Shown one piece after another: positions 44,479 through 53,471 of a stretch of DNA of 64,000 bases (the stretch's first letter is position 1; the number at the start of each line of letters is the position of its first letter). The notes under the pieces are model-generated. The model saw nothing but the letters and a program-made list of their open reading frames with translations. It was not told the origin of the DNA and did not search any database. Made by a program: the position numbers and the translations under genes. The stretch covers positions 6,248,501-6,312,500 of the forward strand of contig NZ_CP009283.1 of the NCBI RefSeq assembly GCF_000758625.1, in the 5' to 3' direction. This DNA comes from Paenibacillus sp. FSL R7-0273. GTDB lineage: Bacteria > Bacillota > Bacilli > Paenibacillales > Paenibacillaceae.

Positions 44479-44605
44479 CCGGCAATGAGCTTTCACTGCT
44501 TACCATCTCTGCTCTAAAAGCAGCGCTTCCCCCGCCGGTAACGGAACCGGAACCGGCTTACTAAACTCATCGCATTGCCACAACAAACAAAAGGAGGCCT
44601 CTTCC

Positions 44606-45289
44606 ATGGGAATCCAGGTAATCGATCTGTCCCAGGAAATCTATCAGGGGATGCCGGTATTTCCGCCGCATCAGAAGACGATGATATTTCCAAATATGAG
44701 CCATGAAGAGAGCCGGCGGAAGCTCGGCTTCGAGTTCGCCACCAACAATCTGCTCATCAACGAGCATGGCCCGACCCACAGCGATGCCATCTATGAATAT
44801 GACCCGCAGGGGGCGACGATCGATGAGATGCCGCTGGAGTATTTTTACGGCCCGGCTATCTGCCTTGACCTCTCCCATATTTCACCGGATGCCTATATTA
44901 CCCGCAGCGATTTGGAGCTGGCACTAAGCAGAGGCTATCTTCACCTCGACAAAGGCGATATCGTGCTGCTCTACACCGGCCACTATAACCGTGCGTATGG
45001 TACCGGCGAATGGCTTACCCGCTATACAGGGCTGGATTACGGTGCGGCCGAGTGGCTGGCGAAGCAGGGCGTTGTCAACATCGGCATTGATGCACCGTCG
45101 ATTGACAATCCGCTGGACACCACCTTTGCCGGACATCTGATCTGCCGTGAATACAGGCTGACCAACACCGAGAACCTGTGCAACCTCGACCAAATCGCGC
45201 AGAAGCGCTTCCTCTACTTCGGGCTCCCGCTCAAAATCCGCAAAGGCACCGGCTCCCCCATCCGGGCTGTCGCAGTATTCATTGAATAA
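44606..45289 (+). CDS. Cyclase-family metal hydrolase (kynurenine formamidase-like) with altered metal motif
   Basis: A 227-residue protein of the cyclase family, whose members hydrolyse formamides, isatin or similar cyclic amides. The family metal motif H-x3-H-x-D-x3-H appears here as HGPTHSDAIYE: the first three ligands stay and the last histidine is glutamate. Later motifs VIDLSQEI, LLYTGHYNR and IGIDAPSID are normal. AAGGAGG precedes the ATG. It follows the adenine deaminase gene by 127 bases and precedes the DUF1989 gene by 21. A role in opening a ring or cleaving an amide is likely; the substrate is unknown. Confidence 0.85.
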   Translation: MGIQVIDLSQEIYQGMPVFPPHQKTMIFPNMSHEESRRKLGFEFATNNLLINEHGPTHSDAIYEYDPQGATIDEMPLEYFYGPAICLDLSHISPDAYITRSDLELALSRGYLHLDKGDIVLLYTGHYNRAYGTGEWLTRYTGLDYGAAEWLAKQGVVNIGIDAPSIDNPLDTTFAGHLICREYRLTNTENLCNLDQIAQKRFLYFGLPLKIRKGTGSPIRAVAVFIE

Positions 45290-45310
45290 ATAATGAAGCA
45301 GGTGAAGCAG

Positions 45311-45916
45311 ATGAGAAACGGAACGTTAATCGAGGAAATACGGGTGCCGGCTTACGAGGGCAGAAGCGCACTGGTACGAAAGGGGCAGACACTCTATATT
45401 ATCGACGTGGAGGGTAAGCAGGTCGGCGATTTTGTCTGCTTCAATGCCATGGACCCGGATGAGCACGTCTCTCCCGTTCATATGCGGGCTTCACTGAGCA
45501 GCATCCGGCTCAAAACAGGCGACGGCCTGTACAGTAACCGGCGGCAGCCGCTGATGCAGCTGACTCAGGATACGGTGGGACGGCATGACTTCTTTTTTCC
45601 GGCGTGTGATTATTACCGCTATAAGATTGATTTCGGGCTGGAGGAGCATCCGAACTGCCATGATAACCTGCAGCAGGCACTGCAGAAATATGGCCTGGGG
45701 AACAGGGAGCTGCCCGATCCGATTAACTGGTTCATGAACAATAAGCTGGACGACAATCTCGACTATATCATTGAAGAGCCGCTCTCGAGGCCCGGTGATT
45801 ATATTGCCCTCCTCGCTCTGACGGATGTGATAGTCGCCCTCTCCTCCTGCTCGCAGGATCTGGCTCCGGTCAACGGGTTCAAGGTTACGCCGCTGCTGAT
45901 GCAGATTACGGGGTAG
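45311..45916 (+). CDS. DUF1989 / urea carboxylase-associated family protein
   Basis: About 201 residues, cytoplasmic. Matches the DUF1989 family in its sequence flow: an early VRKGQTLYIIDVEGKQVGDF, a middle GLYSNRRQPLMQLTQDTVG and the late conserved SCSQDLAPVNG. Members often sit beside urea carboxylase, allantoin or other nitrogen-compound genes, and their reaction is not well settled. ATG 45311 has AGGTGA at good spacing; ATG 45293 has no ribosome site. It ends the run of genes linked to the microcompartment. Confidence 0.85.
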   Translation: MRNGTLIEEIRVPAYEGRSALVRKGQTLYIIDVEGKQVGDFVCFNAMDPDEHVSPVHMRASLSSIRLKTGDGLYSNRRQPLMQLTQDTVGRHDFFFPACDYYRYKIDFGLEEHPNCHDNLQQALQKYGLGNRELPDPINWFMNNKLDDNLDYIIEEPLSRPGDYIALLALTDVIVALSSCSQDLAPVNGFKVTPLLMQITG

Positions 45917-45952
45917 TTGCTTTTGTACAGGAATATCACTTTTGTTCACTCC

Positions 45953-46036
45953 CCCGGAATTCCGGTTTGTGCACGGTTGTCAGCTTGCTGCACTGTTCTG
46001 TTCACCCTGTGAAGCTTATACTTATTACTGTGAACA
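45953..46036. promoter_or_regulatory. Cluster of TGTTCAC half-sites
   Basis: TGTTCAC at 45953 and 45999 and its reverse GTGAACA at 46030 lie in the 173-base gap before the AraC-type sensor gene. Repeated half-sites are typical of AraC-family operators, possibly for autoregulation. Confidence 0.4.
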
Positions 46037-46089
46037 ATACAGATGCAGCCCTGGCTGCCAGAACACAGAATGAATTCAGGGGGATGACA

Positions 46090-48321
46090 ATGAGACTGAA
46101 CAAGCTCAGCAGCCGGAGAGCGCTGTACAGCCGGATATTGGTCAGCATGACGCTTTGCGTATCCTTAACCTTCCTTGCCTCCACCATCATTTATTACAAC
46201 TACTACATCGGCGTAGAGAAAACCCAGGCCTTCCGCTCCGACCTCAGCAACCTCACCCAGACCAGCAAAGAGGTTGTGAACATGAATGAGGCTGCACAAT
46301 CCCTTTCTTTTCAAATTTACCGCAACAGCACTATCTCCAAAATCGTCCTCTACGACAAGCCCGACATCTACGACGTCACCGCCGCCATGTCCGAGCTCGG
46401 GAATTATCTAAGCTCCATGCCGTACATTGAGTCCATCTATGTCTATAATCCGAAAAGCGCCAAGCTATACATTGCCTCCTCCCACGGCCAGAATGGTGTT
46501 TTTACCGAGCGTGAGCTGGTGGATAAGGGCATTCTCGATATTTTGAACCATTATGAGGAATACAAGCCGTTTACACCGATTCCCCGCGTCTACTCGAACG
46601 GCGCCAAGGAGAGTGACCAGGTCCGGGCCTATACTTTTCTGTGCTATGACGCCATCGGCTGGGACCGTTCCATCAATTCAGCAGTCATTGTTAACATCTC
46701 CGCGCCCTGGATCAACAAGGAGATCAACACTCCGGCAGATTCTGAAAGCGCTACCTTTATTCTGTCTGACAACGGGACCTTTCTGTCCGGCAACAGTCTG
46801 GAGCAGCAGGAGCTGGGTCCTGAAGAAGCAGTGTGGGTGAGGCAAAAGATCAAGGGTGATGCTGAGGGCTATTTTATCGGAACCTTTGCAGGTGTTAATT
46901 CGCTGATCTCCTATACCGCACCGGATGCCCTAAGCTGGCAGTATGTGCGGATCACGCCGTATGACATCATCACCAGACAGACGGACAGCATCCGTAATGC
47001 CACTCTGCTGATCGCCGCCCTCATTCTCATCGGGGGGATCGGATTATCCTGGCTCACCTCAAGGACACTGTATCTGCCGATCAGCCGGATTGTTAAGGAG
47101 ATGAATATTCTGGAGTCCGAGAAACGGGACAGCATGTTCATGATCAGGCAAAATACAATGCGCGATCTCGTTCTCGGCCTGAAGCCGCTGCAGTCGATTC
47201 AGCAGATGGAGAAGCTGAGACAGCTTGGCATCCATTTTACTTTTAATGATGACTACCGGATGATCCTGCTGCGTATCGATAATTACAAAGAGCTGCGGGA
47301 TGAGCGCTCCTCCTACCTGCTGGCTTACAAATTCGCAATTATGAATATCGCCTCGGAAATCTGCGGCACGACCTACCGCGTCGAGACTGTGGATATGAAT
47401 GATGACGGCATCCTGGTGCTCCTGAACATCGTTGATCCTAGCGAATACACCGACACCGGACTGATCGAGACGCTCCTGCGCCAGCTTCAGCAGGCCTGCT
47501 CCGATTATCTGAAGATCAGCCTCACACCCACCTACAGCCATATCGACCGGAACGCCCAGCAGCTGCACCAGCTTTATAAGCAGGTTAAGGATGCGTCGAA
47601 CCACCGGCTGTTTTATGGACATGGATGTATCATAGCAGCGCAGTCTATAAGTGCACTTCAGGCTCAAACGTACCATTATCCGACGGAAAAAGAAAAACGT
47701 CTCGCCGACGCGCTCATGTGCGGCAAGGCCGATGAAGCAATGGAGCATTTCAGCTCCATTATCCGTGAGACACAAGACTATCCCTTCCATACCGTACAGC
47801 TTGCCGTGTCGAGACTCAGTGTGACGATAAAAGAAATTATCAGCACCGTCCAGAAACGCAACCGCCTGCAAAGCGGCAATACATCCGCTCTGCCTGCCCT
47901 GGATTCCGTAGAAACGGTCACCGAGCTGGAAGAGGCCTTCTCCGCCGTATTCCGTGAAATGCGTGAGCAGCTGTCCGAGAAAAAAAATACCAAGCAGCAT
48001 GATCTGATCCGCCTGATCAACCAAAAGATCGCGGACAACTACCGGGAGCCGAATCTCAGCCTCAACCAGATTGCCGATGAGCTGGATATGTCGCCGATCT
48101 ATATCAGCCGCCTCTACAAGCAGCAGACCCTGAACAGCATCGTCGATGTGATCCTGGAGGTGCGGATGCGCGAGGTATGCAGCCTGCTGGAAAATACCGA
48201 CCTGCCGGTAACCGTCATCGCCGAGCGCTGCGGCTTCACCAGCAGCTCCTATCTGCACCGGATGTTCAAGCGCAGCTTCGGCACGACCCCGAGCGATTAC
48301 CGGCGCTCTAAACATGCATAA
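46090..48321 (+). CDS. Membrane-anchored AraC-family regulator
   Basis: A 743-residue one-component sensor. A membrane segment near residues 16-38, an extracellular domain of about 260 residues, and a second segment near 303-323 are followed by a cytoplasmic linker and a C-terminal AraC DNA-binding domain (SLNQIADELDMSPIYISRLY and PVTVIAERCGFTSSSYLHRM). Such proteins usually sense a sugar or small molecule outside the cell and control nearby transport genes. ATG 46090 is seven bases after AGGGGG. Candidate targets are the microcompartment operon upstream on the same strand or the ABC system at 49.6-53.3 kb. Confidence 0.9.
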   Translation: MRLNKLSSRRALYSRILVSMTLCVSLTFLASTIIYYNYYIGVEKTQAFRSDLSNLTQTSKEVVNMNEAAQSLSFQIYRNSTISKIVLYDKPDIYDVTAAMSELGNYLSSMPYIESIYVYNPKSAKLYIASSHGQNGVFTERELVDKGILDILNHYEEYKPFTPIPRVYSNGAKESDQVRAYTFLCYDAIGWDRSINSAVIVNISAPWINKEINTPADSESATFILSDNGTFLSGNSLEQQELGPEEAVWVRQKIKGDAEGYFIGTFAGVNSLISYTAPDALSWQYVRITPYDIITRQTDSIRNATLLIAALILIGGIGLSWLTSRTLYLPISRIVKEMNILESEKRDSMFMIRQNTMRDLVLGLKPLQSIQQMEKLRQLGIHFTFNDDYRMILLRIDNYKELRDERSSYLLAYKFAIMNIASEICGTTYRVETVDMNDDGILVLLNIVDPSEYTDTGLIETLLRQLQQACSDYLKISLTPTYSHIDRNAQQLHQLYKQVKDASNHRLFYGHGCIIAAQSISALQAQTYHYPTEKEKRLADALMCGKADEAMEHFSSIIRETQDYPFHTVQLAVSRLSVTIKEIISTVQKRNRLQSGNTSALPALDSVETVTELEEAFSAVFREMREQLSEKKNTKQHDLIRLINQKIADNYREPNLSLNQIADELDMSPIYISRLYKQQTLNSIVDVILEVRMREVCSLLENTDLPVTVIAERCGFTSSSYLHRMFKRSFGTTPSDYRRSKHA

Positions 48322-48506
48322 TGAGGCTGGCAGCTTGCAAAGCTGTTAACTATAACCCATTCCTTTACACCGGCGATAATGGACACAGCCAACTGCTGAC
48401 CCTATTACTTACTGGGCCAGGTCTGGAGTGTAACCAACGTTATAGCCGTCCAGCTCTTTCTGCCGCACAATAAATGCAACTAATATTGGAACGGGGTGAC
48501 TGGCAA

Positions 48507-49112
48507 GTGGAAAAGCAGAAGCTGATCCGGATCTTCGACAAGCAGGCTGCCCGGTACGGCAACCAACGGGAAGATGCCCGGCAGACACGCTGGCGCCGCC
48601 AGCTCATAGGCTGTGCCGAGGGCGAGGTTCTTGAGCTGGCCGTAGGGGCAGGCGCCAATTTTCCGTATTATCCTCCGGGCATCCGGCTTACCGCAGCAGA
48701 TTTCAGCACGGGAATGCTGGAGAAGGCCAGACAGGCGGCAGCCCATTACCGGATGAACAGCAGCTTCATCTGCTCAGACATAGAAGAGCTGAGCTTCCCT
48801 GATCATTCGTTCGATACCATCGTATCGACCTTATCCTTCTGCAGCTACGCCCGCCCGCTGCCGGTACTGCAGCGCCTCGGCCGCTGGTGCAGACCCGGCG
48901 GGCAAATCCTGCTCATGGAGCATGGTATCAGCACGAGCCCGGCCCTTTCCCTGGCCCTCAGAGCACTTAACCCCCTGCTCTACCGGATTTACGGCTGCCA
49001 CCATACCCGCGACATACTTGGGCTGGTCCGTGAGTCCGGCCTGACCATCAACAAGGTGGAGAGCCACTGGCAGGGGATGGTGCACCTGATTTGGGCCAGT
49101 CCTCAGAAGTAA
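48507..49112 (+). CDS. Class I SAM-dependent methyltransferase
   Basis: About 201 residues with the Rossmann-type methyltransferase motifs: VLELAVGAGANFPYYP (motif I; the usual G-x-G-x-G appears as AVGAGAN), the acidic residue in TAADFSTGML, SFDTIVSTLSFC and GGQILLMEHG. It is of the UbiE-like small-molecule group; the acceptor is unknown. Start is GTG 48507, eight bases after GGGGTG; an upstream ATG at 48474 is less likely. It is a single gene with its own terminator. Confidence 0.85.
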   Translation: MEKQKLIRIFDKQAARYGNQREDARQTRWRRQLIGCAEGEVLELAVGAGANFPYYPPGIRLTAADFSTGMLEKARQAAAHYRMNSSFICSDIEELSFPDHSFDTIVSTLSFCSYARPLPVLQRLGRWCRPGGQILLMEHGISTSPALSLALRALNPLLYRIYGCHHTRDILGLVRESGLTINKVESHWQGMVHLIWASPQK

Positions 49113-49240
49113 TCGTAGATTGGCTGTTTGTCTCTGAGCTGCCCGCATTCCCTTACAAACATTATCCTCTGCTCACTTTCTGACGCATCTCATACCACCT
49201 CCAACCAGGCTCCCCCATCCCCAGCCACACCAACTTTCCC

Positions 49241-49276
49241 AAAGCCAGCCTCCATATCTACCGGAGGCTGGCTTTT
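49241..49276 (+). terminator. Terminator of the methyltransferase gene
   Basis: AAGCCAGCCTCC and GGAGGCTGGCTT form a perfect 12-base-pair stem with a 10-base loop, followed by TT. It lies 130 bases after the stop codon. Confidence 0.85.
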
Positions 49277-49382
49277 CCTGCTGCTCCCCCTCTCCCTGCC
49301 CCGGAGGCTGTTGGCTGGCGGGCTTTGCTGCCTTGCGGTCCTAAAGAGCTTGTATCCACCATTAAGGTGAGGAGCAGCGGAA

Positions 49383-49503
49383 GGGAAGTTTGGAACTGGA
49401 GGAGCGGGAGCGTCCGCCTTTATATTTGGATTTCTACCGCGTCCAGCGGTTTCAATCAGGAAATCCAAATATAACAGCGGCCGGAAGTCCAAACATTCCC
49501 TGG
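49383..49503. repeat. Palindromic intergenic element
   Basis: Two arms of about 45-50 bases mirror each other. The inner 15 bases are perfect (TTATATTTGGATTTC at 49420 and GAAATCCAAATATAA at 49460); the outer arms (GGGAAGTTTGGA and the mirror of TCCAAACATTCCC) are imperfect. The centre holds a further ACCGC/GCGGT pair. It could be a miniature inverted-repeat element or a structured RNA. Confidence 0.7.
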
Positions 49504-49558
49504 AGTTGCGTAACCACCCAAATGCCCCTCTACAAGCTCTCTCCCTCCCCCCGGCAAC

Positions 49559-49592
49559 AAAAAAGCCCCAAAAGCCATTGGCCTCCGGGGCA
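49559..49592 (-). terminator. Terminator of the second sugar ABC operon
   Basis: On the minus strand GCCCC and GGGGC pair with an inner GGCC/GGCT helix and are followed by six T. It begins eight bases after the binding-protein stop. Confidence 0.8.
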
Positions 49593-49599
49593 TCCTCCA

Positions 49600-51213
49600 C
49601 TATTTAATACCTTTTTCAGCCACGTACGCATTCCACTGCTTCGTCCACTCCGCCTGGATCTTCTCCAGACCAGCCTGTTTGGCCTTCTGCAGGAAGGTAT
49701 CCAGACCCTTGTCGATGTCCTCGACAAGCCCGGCCTGCAGCGGGAAGAGGTATTGCTTCTCCACCTGCTCCAGCGCCGCTTTTTCCGCCTGGTAGGAGGA
49801 GTAGTCTTCCGCAAAGCCAAGGAACAAGTCCGGCTTCTGGATTTTGTCCAGCTCATCAAAGATCGCCTTCACCCCGTCGAAGCCCTGGTCAAACAGCATG
49901 TACTCCGGATTCCGCCAGGCCCAGCCGTTCATTCCTTCGCGGGAGAAGCCGTTGCTGGTGCTGGTGCCGACCAGCTTGTAATAGCCGTTCTCAACGGTGT
50001 AGTTCTTGCCCTCGATCCCGTACTGGGTCAGCAGATTGTAGCGTTTGTCGAGTACCAGCTTCTCATAGAAGGCCAGTGCGCGTTCCGGATTCTTGCTGCT
50101 CTTCGGAATCGCAAAACCGTTATGAATCGGATGCACAGGCGTAGCATAACCGGTAGTCAGACCGAACGGGGAATAGGCCAGCTCCCACTCGGGATGAGTC
50201 GTGCTGATCTTCATCTTCATGTCATTGTAGCGGGTCGGGTTATCCCCGAACATGCTGGCTGCTTTGCCGGAAGTAATCGGGTCCTGCATCGTGTCCTTGA
50301 TGTTCAGCACGTTTTTCGGGATAAAGCCTTTGTCCGCCCAGCGCTTCATCGTTTTCAGCTCTTCTTTTTGCTCATCGGAGCCCCAGTAGGAGTAGACGGT
50401 AGTCGGGGATTCATATTTCACGCCCATGCCGTAAGGGAGCGCACCGACCATTTTGTTAAGCTCGGTATAAATGTAGTGGAGATTATTGCCGATATCACTG
50501 TTCAGGGACATTGGCATCAGATCCGGCTCGTTCGCGGCAATGCCGTCCATGTAAGCCTCATAGCTGGCCAGATCCTTTGGCACCGGCAGATCATATTTCT
50601 TGCGCAGATCCTCGCGGTATACGAAGCCGTTGGTCACATACTCCTTGTATGTGGCAGGTACCGTGTAGATTTTGCCGTCTACCTTTACATCCTCCCACAT
50701 CGATTCCGGGACAAACTTTTGCAGCTCAGGAGCAGCCTTAGGCAGCAGGTCGTCTATCGCCAGGAAGGCACCGCGTTTTGCATACGATTGATATTGGGTC
50801 CAGTCCGCCGTAAAAATCAGATCAATCGCCTGCCCGGAGGACAGCAGCAGCTTGTATTTCTGATCCCAGTCCGTCCAGCTGGTATAGTTGAACTTGACGG
50901 TGGCGTTCAGCTCTTCCTGCGCCATTTTGTTGATTTCGTCCTGGATGACCGGCAGATCCTTCGGCGCATCCCCGAGCATATAGAACTGAAGCTCCACCTT
51001 CTTGGACGTGTCGATACCGGTCTCTGCCGGGGCTGCTGTACTGGCGCTTTCTGTTGCCGCAGGGGTACCCGCATTGCCGCCCTCTCCGCTGCTGTTTGCC
51101 CCGTTTGCACTGTTGCCGCCATTGCTGTTGCCTCCGCAGCCTGCAAGGAGCGATAAGGCCAGCGCCGCCGTTGTAAGCGTAACCAGAGATCTTCGGCCTG
51201 CTTTCTTTGTCAT
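49600..51213 (-). CDS. Extracellular solute-binding lipoprotein, Lpl type
   Basis: About 537 residues: signal peptide with lipobox LLAGC, a Gly/Asn/Ser-rich linker of about 40 residues, then the large family-1 binding fold (VELQFYMLGDAPKDLPVIQD, INKMAQEELNATVKF). It is the surface receptor for the two permeases upstream in the same operon. Of two adjacent ATG codons, 51213 has the better spacing from AGGAGG. The ligand is probably an oligosaccharide; no glycosidase gene is in the operon to narrow it. Confidence 0.9.
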   Translation of the reverse strand: MTKKAGRRSLVTLTTAALALSLLAGCGGNSNGGNSANGANSSGEGGNAGTPAATESASTAAPAETGIDTSKKVELQFYMLGDAPKDLPVIQDEINKMAQEELNATVKFNYTSWTDWDQKYKLLLSSGQAIDLIFTADWTQYQSYAKRGAFLAIDDLLPKAAPELQKFVPESMWEDVKVDGKIYTVPATYKEYVTNGFVYREDLRKKYDLPVPKDLASYEAYMDGIAANEPDLMPMSLNSDIGNNLHYIYTELNKMVGALPYGMGVKYESPTTVYSYWGSDEQKEELKTMKRWADKGFIPKNVLNIKDTMQDPITSGKAASMFGDNPTRYNDMKMKISTTHPEWELAYSPFGLTTGYATPVHPIHNGFAIPKSSKNPERALAFYEKLVLDKRYNLLTQYGIEGKNYTVENGYYKLVGTSTSNGFSREGMNGWAWRNPEYMLFDQGFDGVKAIFDELDKIQKPDLFLGFAEDYSSYQAEKAALEQVEKQYLFPLQAGLVEDIDKGLDTFLQKAKQAGLEKIQAEWTKQWNAYVAEKGIK

Positions 51214-51315
51214 CATGAACCCTCCTAAAAGTTTTGTTCTCCTGATTTACAAACTTCCCTTTATGTCAGCCGGACAACAGGCACACCCTTGAAGAGCGTG
51301 CTCCACTATTCGGTT

Positions 51316-52209
51316 CTAACCTTTTACAGCCCCGATCGTCAAGCCTTTTACGAAATAGCGCTGGATGAACGGGTACAGGAACAGAATCGGTCCGGTAACC
51401 ACAATGGCCATGGCCATCTTGGTGGATTCCGTCGGCAGGTCACTGCCCAGGCTGACCCCGGTGCCCGCGCCCATGTTGGCGATAAACGCCGCCGAGTTGA
51501 TGACATTGTACAGATGGAACTGCAGCTGATATTTATGCGGATCATTGATGAACAGTGAGGAGGAGAACCAGTCATTCCAGTAGGCCAGTGCGAGGAACAG
51601 GCCCACCGTGGCAATGCCGGGCATCGACAGCTGGAGCACAATGCGCCAGTAGATCCGGAAATCGCCGGCCCCGTCGATTTTGGCCGATTCGAACAGCTCC
51701 TCGGGAACCGCCGAACGGATAAAGTTTTTCATCAGGATAATCAGGAACGGAGTCATCAGCCCCGGAAAAATCAGCGCACCATACGAATCCGTCAGATGCA
51801 GATATTTAGTAATCATGATGTACCAGGGCACCAGCCCCCCGCCGAACAGCGTCGTAAAGTAGATATAGAAGGAGAACGTATTACGGTATTTAAAATCCTT
51901 GCGGGCCAGCACATACCCGGCCATTGTCATAAAAAACAGCCCTGTCAGCGTACCCGTCACCGTCGTAAACAGCGTAACCCCGTAGGCCCGCAGCACCTCA
52001 TCCGGGAAGGTGAACACCGTTTTGTAGCCCTCCAGCGAAAACTCCGCCGGGATCAGATGATAGCCATCCTTGATGATCGACTCATTGGCTGTCAGGGAGG
52101 CGGATATAATCAGCAGAAACGGTATCAGGCAGGCCAGCGAGCCGAGAATAATGACCGCGTACGCCAATCCCTGCAGCAGCCTTGTATAAGGATCGTCTTT
52201 AATATGCAT
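51316..52209 (-). CDS. ABC sugar transporter permease, LplC/YtcP type
   Basis: A 297-residue membrane protein with six predicted segments and the EAA loop (ESAKIDGAGDFRIYWRIVLQ). It follows the first permease gene by 15 bases and precedes the binding-protein gene. The closely similar loop to the permease at 18268-19227 shows both belong to the same transporter family, but the sequences are clearly distinct paralogues. Confidence 0.91.
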   Translation of the reverse strand: MHIKDDPYTRLLQGLAYAVIILGSLACLIPFLLIISASLTANESIIKDGYHLIPAEFSLEGYKTVFTFPDEVLRAYGVTLFTTVTGTLTGLFFMTMAGYVLARKDFKYRNTFSFYIYFTTLFGGGLVPWYIMITKYLHLTDSYGALIFPGLMTPFLIILMKNFIRSAVPEELFESAKIDGAGDFRIYWRIVLQLSMPGIATVGLFLALAYWNDWFSSSLFINDPHKYQLQFHLYNVINSAAFIANMGAGTGVSLGSDLPTESTKMAMAIVVTGPILFLYPFIQRYFVKGLTIGAVKG

Positions 52210-52224
52210 ACTCCTTCTCCCCTC

Positions 52225-53256
52225 CTAGAACAGCGCGTAGTCATCGTTTATTTTGCGGATAATGTAGTTGACGGTCATGATGAGAATGAAGCCGAACAGG
52301 GATTGGTAGAGCCCCGCCGCCGTCGCCATCCCGATGTCAAACGTCACCTTTAGTGAACGGAATACATACGTGTCCAGAATATCCGTTGTATTGTAGAGCA
52401 CCCCGTTATTACCTATTAGCTGGTAAAAGAGGTCAAACTGTCCCTTCATAATACTGCCGAGCGAGAACAGCAGCAGCACAACGAAGGTCGACTTCAGCAT
52501 CGGTACTGTGATATACCAGATCCGCTGGAAAATATGTGCACCGTCGATTTTGGCCGCCTCATAATATTCGTCACTGATTCCGGTAATGGCCGCGAGGTAG
52601 ATCACCATGCTGTAGCCGAGATTTTTCCACAGGTAAAAAAGAATGATCAGGAAGATCCACACCAGCGGCTTATTGTACACATCGACCGGACCCGCACCGA
52701 ATCTGGCCAGCAGCGTATTCAGGAAACCGCTATCATAATTGAATACGTTGTAGACGATAACACTCAGGATAACGAAGGATACAAAGTACGGCAGGAACAT
52801 AATCGACTGGGTCAGCTTTTTGAACCATTTGACGCGCAGCTCGCTGAGCAGGATTGCACAGACAATTGCCAGAACGTTGCCAAGCAGGATAAAAGCCAGA
52901 TTGTAGCCGATCGTATTCAGGGTAAGCTTTACCAGCGTGCCGGACTTCCATAGGAATTCAAAGTTCTTGAACCCGACGAACGGTGCATCGAACAGACCTG
53001 AATTGAAGTCAAACTGGGTGAACGCGTAATAGACGCCTACCATCGGAAAATACGAATTGATCAGGAAAAACAGCAGTGCCGGGAGCAGCATCAGAAACAG
53101 AACCCGGTTATGGATCAGCTCGTGCAGAAAGCCCTTCTTTTTCTTCTTTATGGTGCCAGCCCCCAGTGGTGAAGCTGCCGGAGTGCCTCCCTTTAAAGGA
53201 AGCTCTATCGCCAGCGGTGTTCCGGATTTGCGTGTGCGCTGTCTCAAAGCCCTCAC
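52225..53256 (-). CDS. ABC sugar transporter permease, LplB type
   Basis: A 343-residue membrane protein: a basic N-terminal stretch with five lysines (IKKKKKG) and six predicted segments, plus the EAA loop (EAAKIDGAHIFQRIWYITVP). It is first in the minus-strand operon, so permeases precede the receptor gene. The start is uncertain: GTG 53256 is very close to AGGAGA, and TTG 53247 is an alternative with wider spacing. Confidence 0.9.
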   Translation of the reverse strand: MRALRQRTRKSGTPLAIELPLKGGTPAASPLGAGTIKKKKKGFLHELIHNRVLFLMLLPALLFFLINSYFPMVGVYYAFTQFDFNSGLFDAPFVGFKNFEFLWKSGTLVKLTLNTIGYNLAFILLGNVLAIVCAILLSELRVKWFKKLTQSIMFLPYFVSFVILSVIVYNVFNYDSGFLNTLLARFGAGPVDVYNKPLVWIFLIILFYLWKNLGYSMVIYLAAITGISDEYYEAAKIDGAHIFQRIWYITVPMLKSTFVVLLLFSLGSIMKGQFDLFYQLIGNNGVLYNTTDILDTYVFRSLKVTFDIGMATAAGLYQSLFGFILIMTVNYIIRKINDDYALF

Positions 53257-53408
53257 TCTCCTATGCCTGTATATGCCCCAAGTATAGAAAAGCCCCGTCC
53301 GCCAGGACAGTAGCCGTTCAGGGTATTCCTGTATTATGTTGCGGTTATGCGGGTGAACTTTTGCAACTTTTGTGCAGGATCACAGGATAACGGCCTATAT
53401 ACGCACGC

Positions 53409-53451
53409 CAAAAAGCCCCTGCGCTTCTTCCGCAGAAGAAAGCACCGGGGT
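53409..53451 (-). terminator. Terminator of the MATE gene
   Basis: On the minus strand CCCCGGTGCTTTCTTC pairs with GAAGAAGCGCAGGGG around TGCG, then TTTTT. It lies 20 bases after the MATE stop and protects the ABC operon downstream from read-through. Confidence 0.82.
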
Positions 53452-53471
53452 GAAATATCCGAATTTACATT

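Noticed and set aside
36298..46089. Aldehyde dehydrogenase, alcohol dehydrogenase, PduL-type phosphotransacylase or BMC-T gene
   Set aside because: Each large frame in the region was examined; none shows their motifs.
46090..48321. Histidine kinase
   Set aside because: The membrane sensor layout is similar, but the C terminus is an AraC DNA-binding domain with no H-box or ATPase motifs.
49390..51156. 588-residue ORF antisense to the binding-protein gene
   Set aside because: It is the mirror of a clear lipoprotein gene, has no recognisable domain and reads through a terminator and palindromic element.
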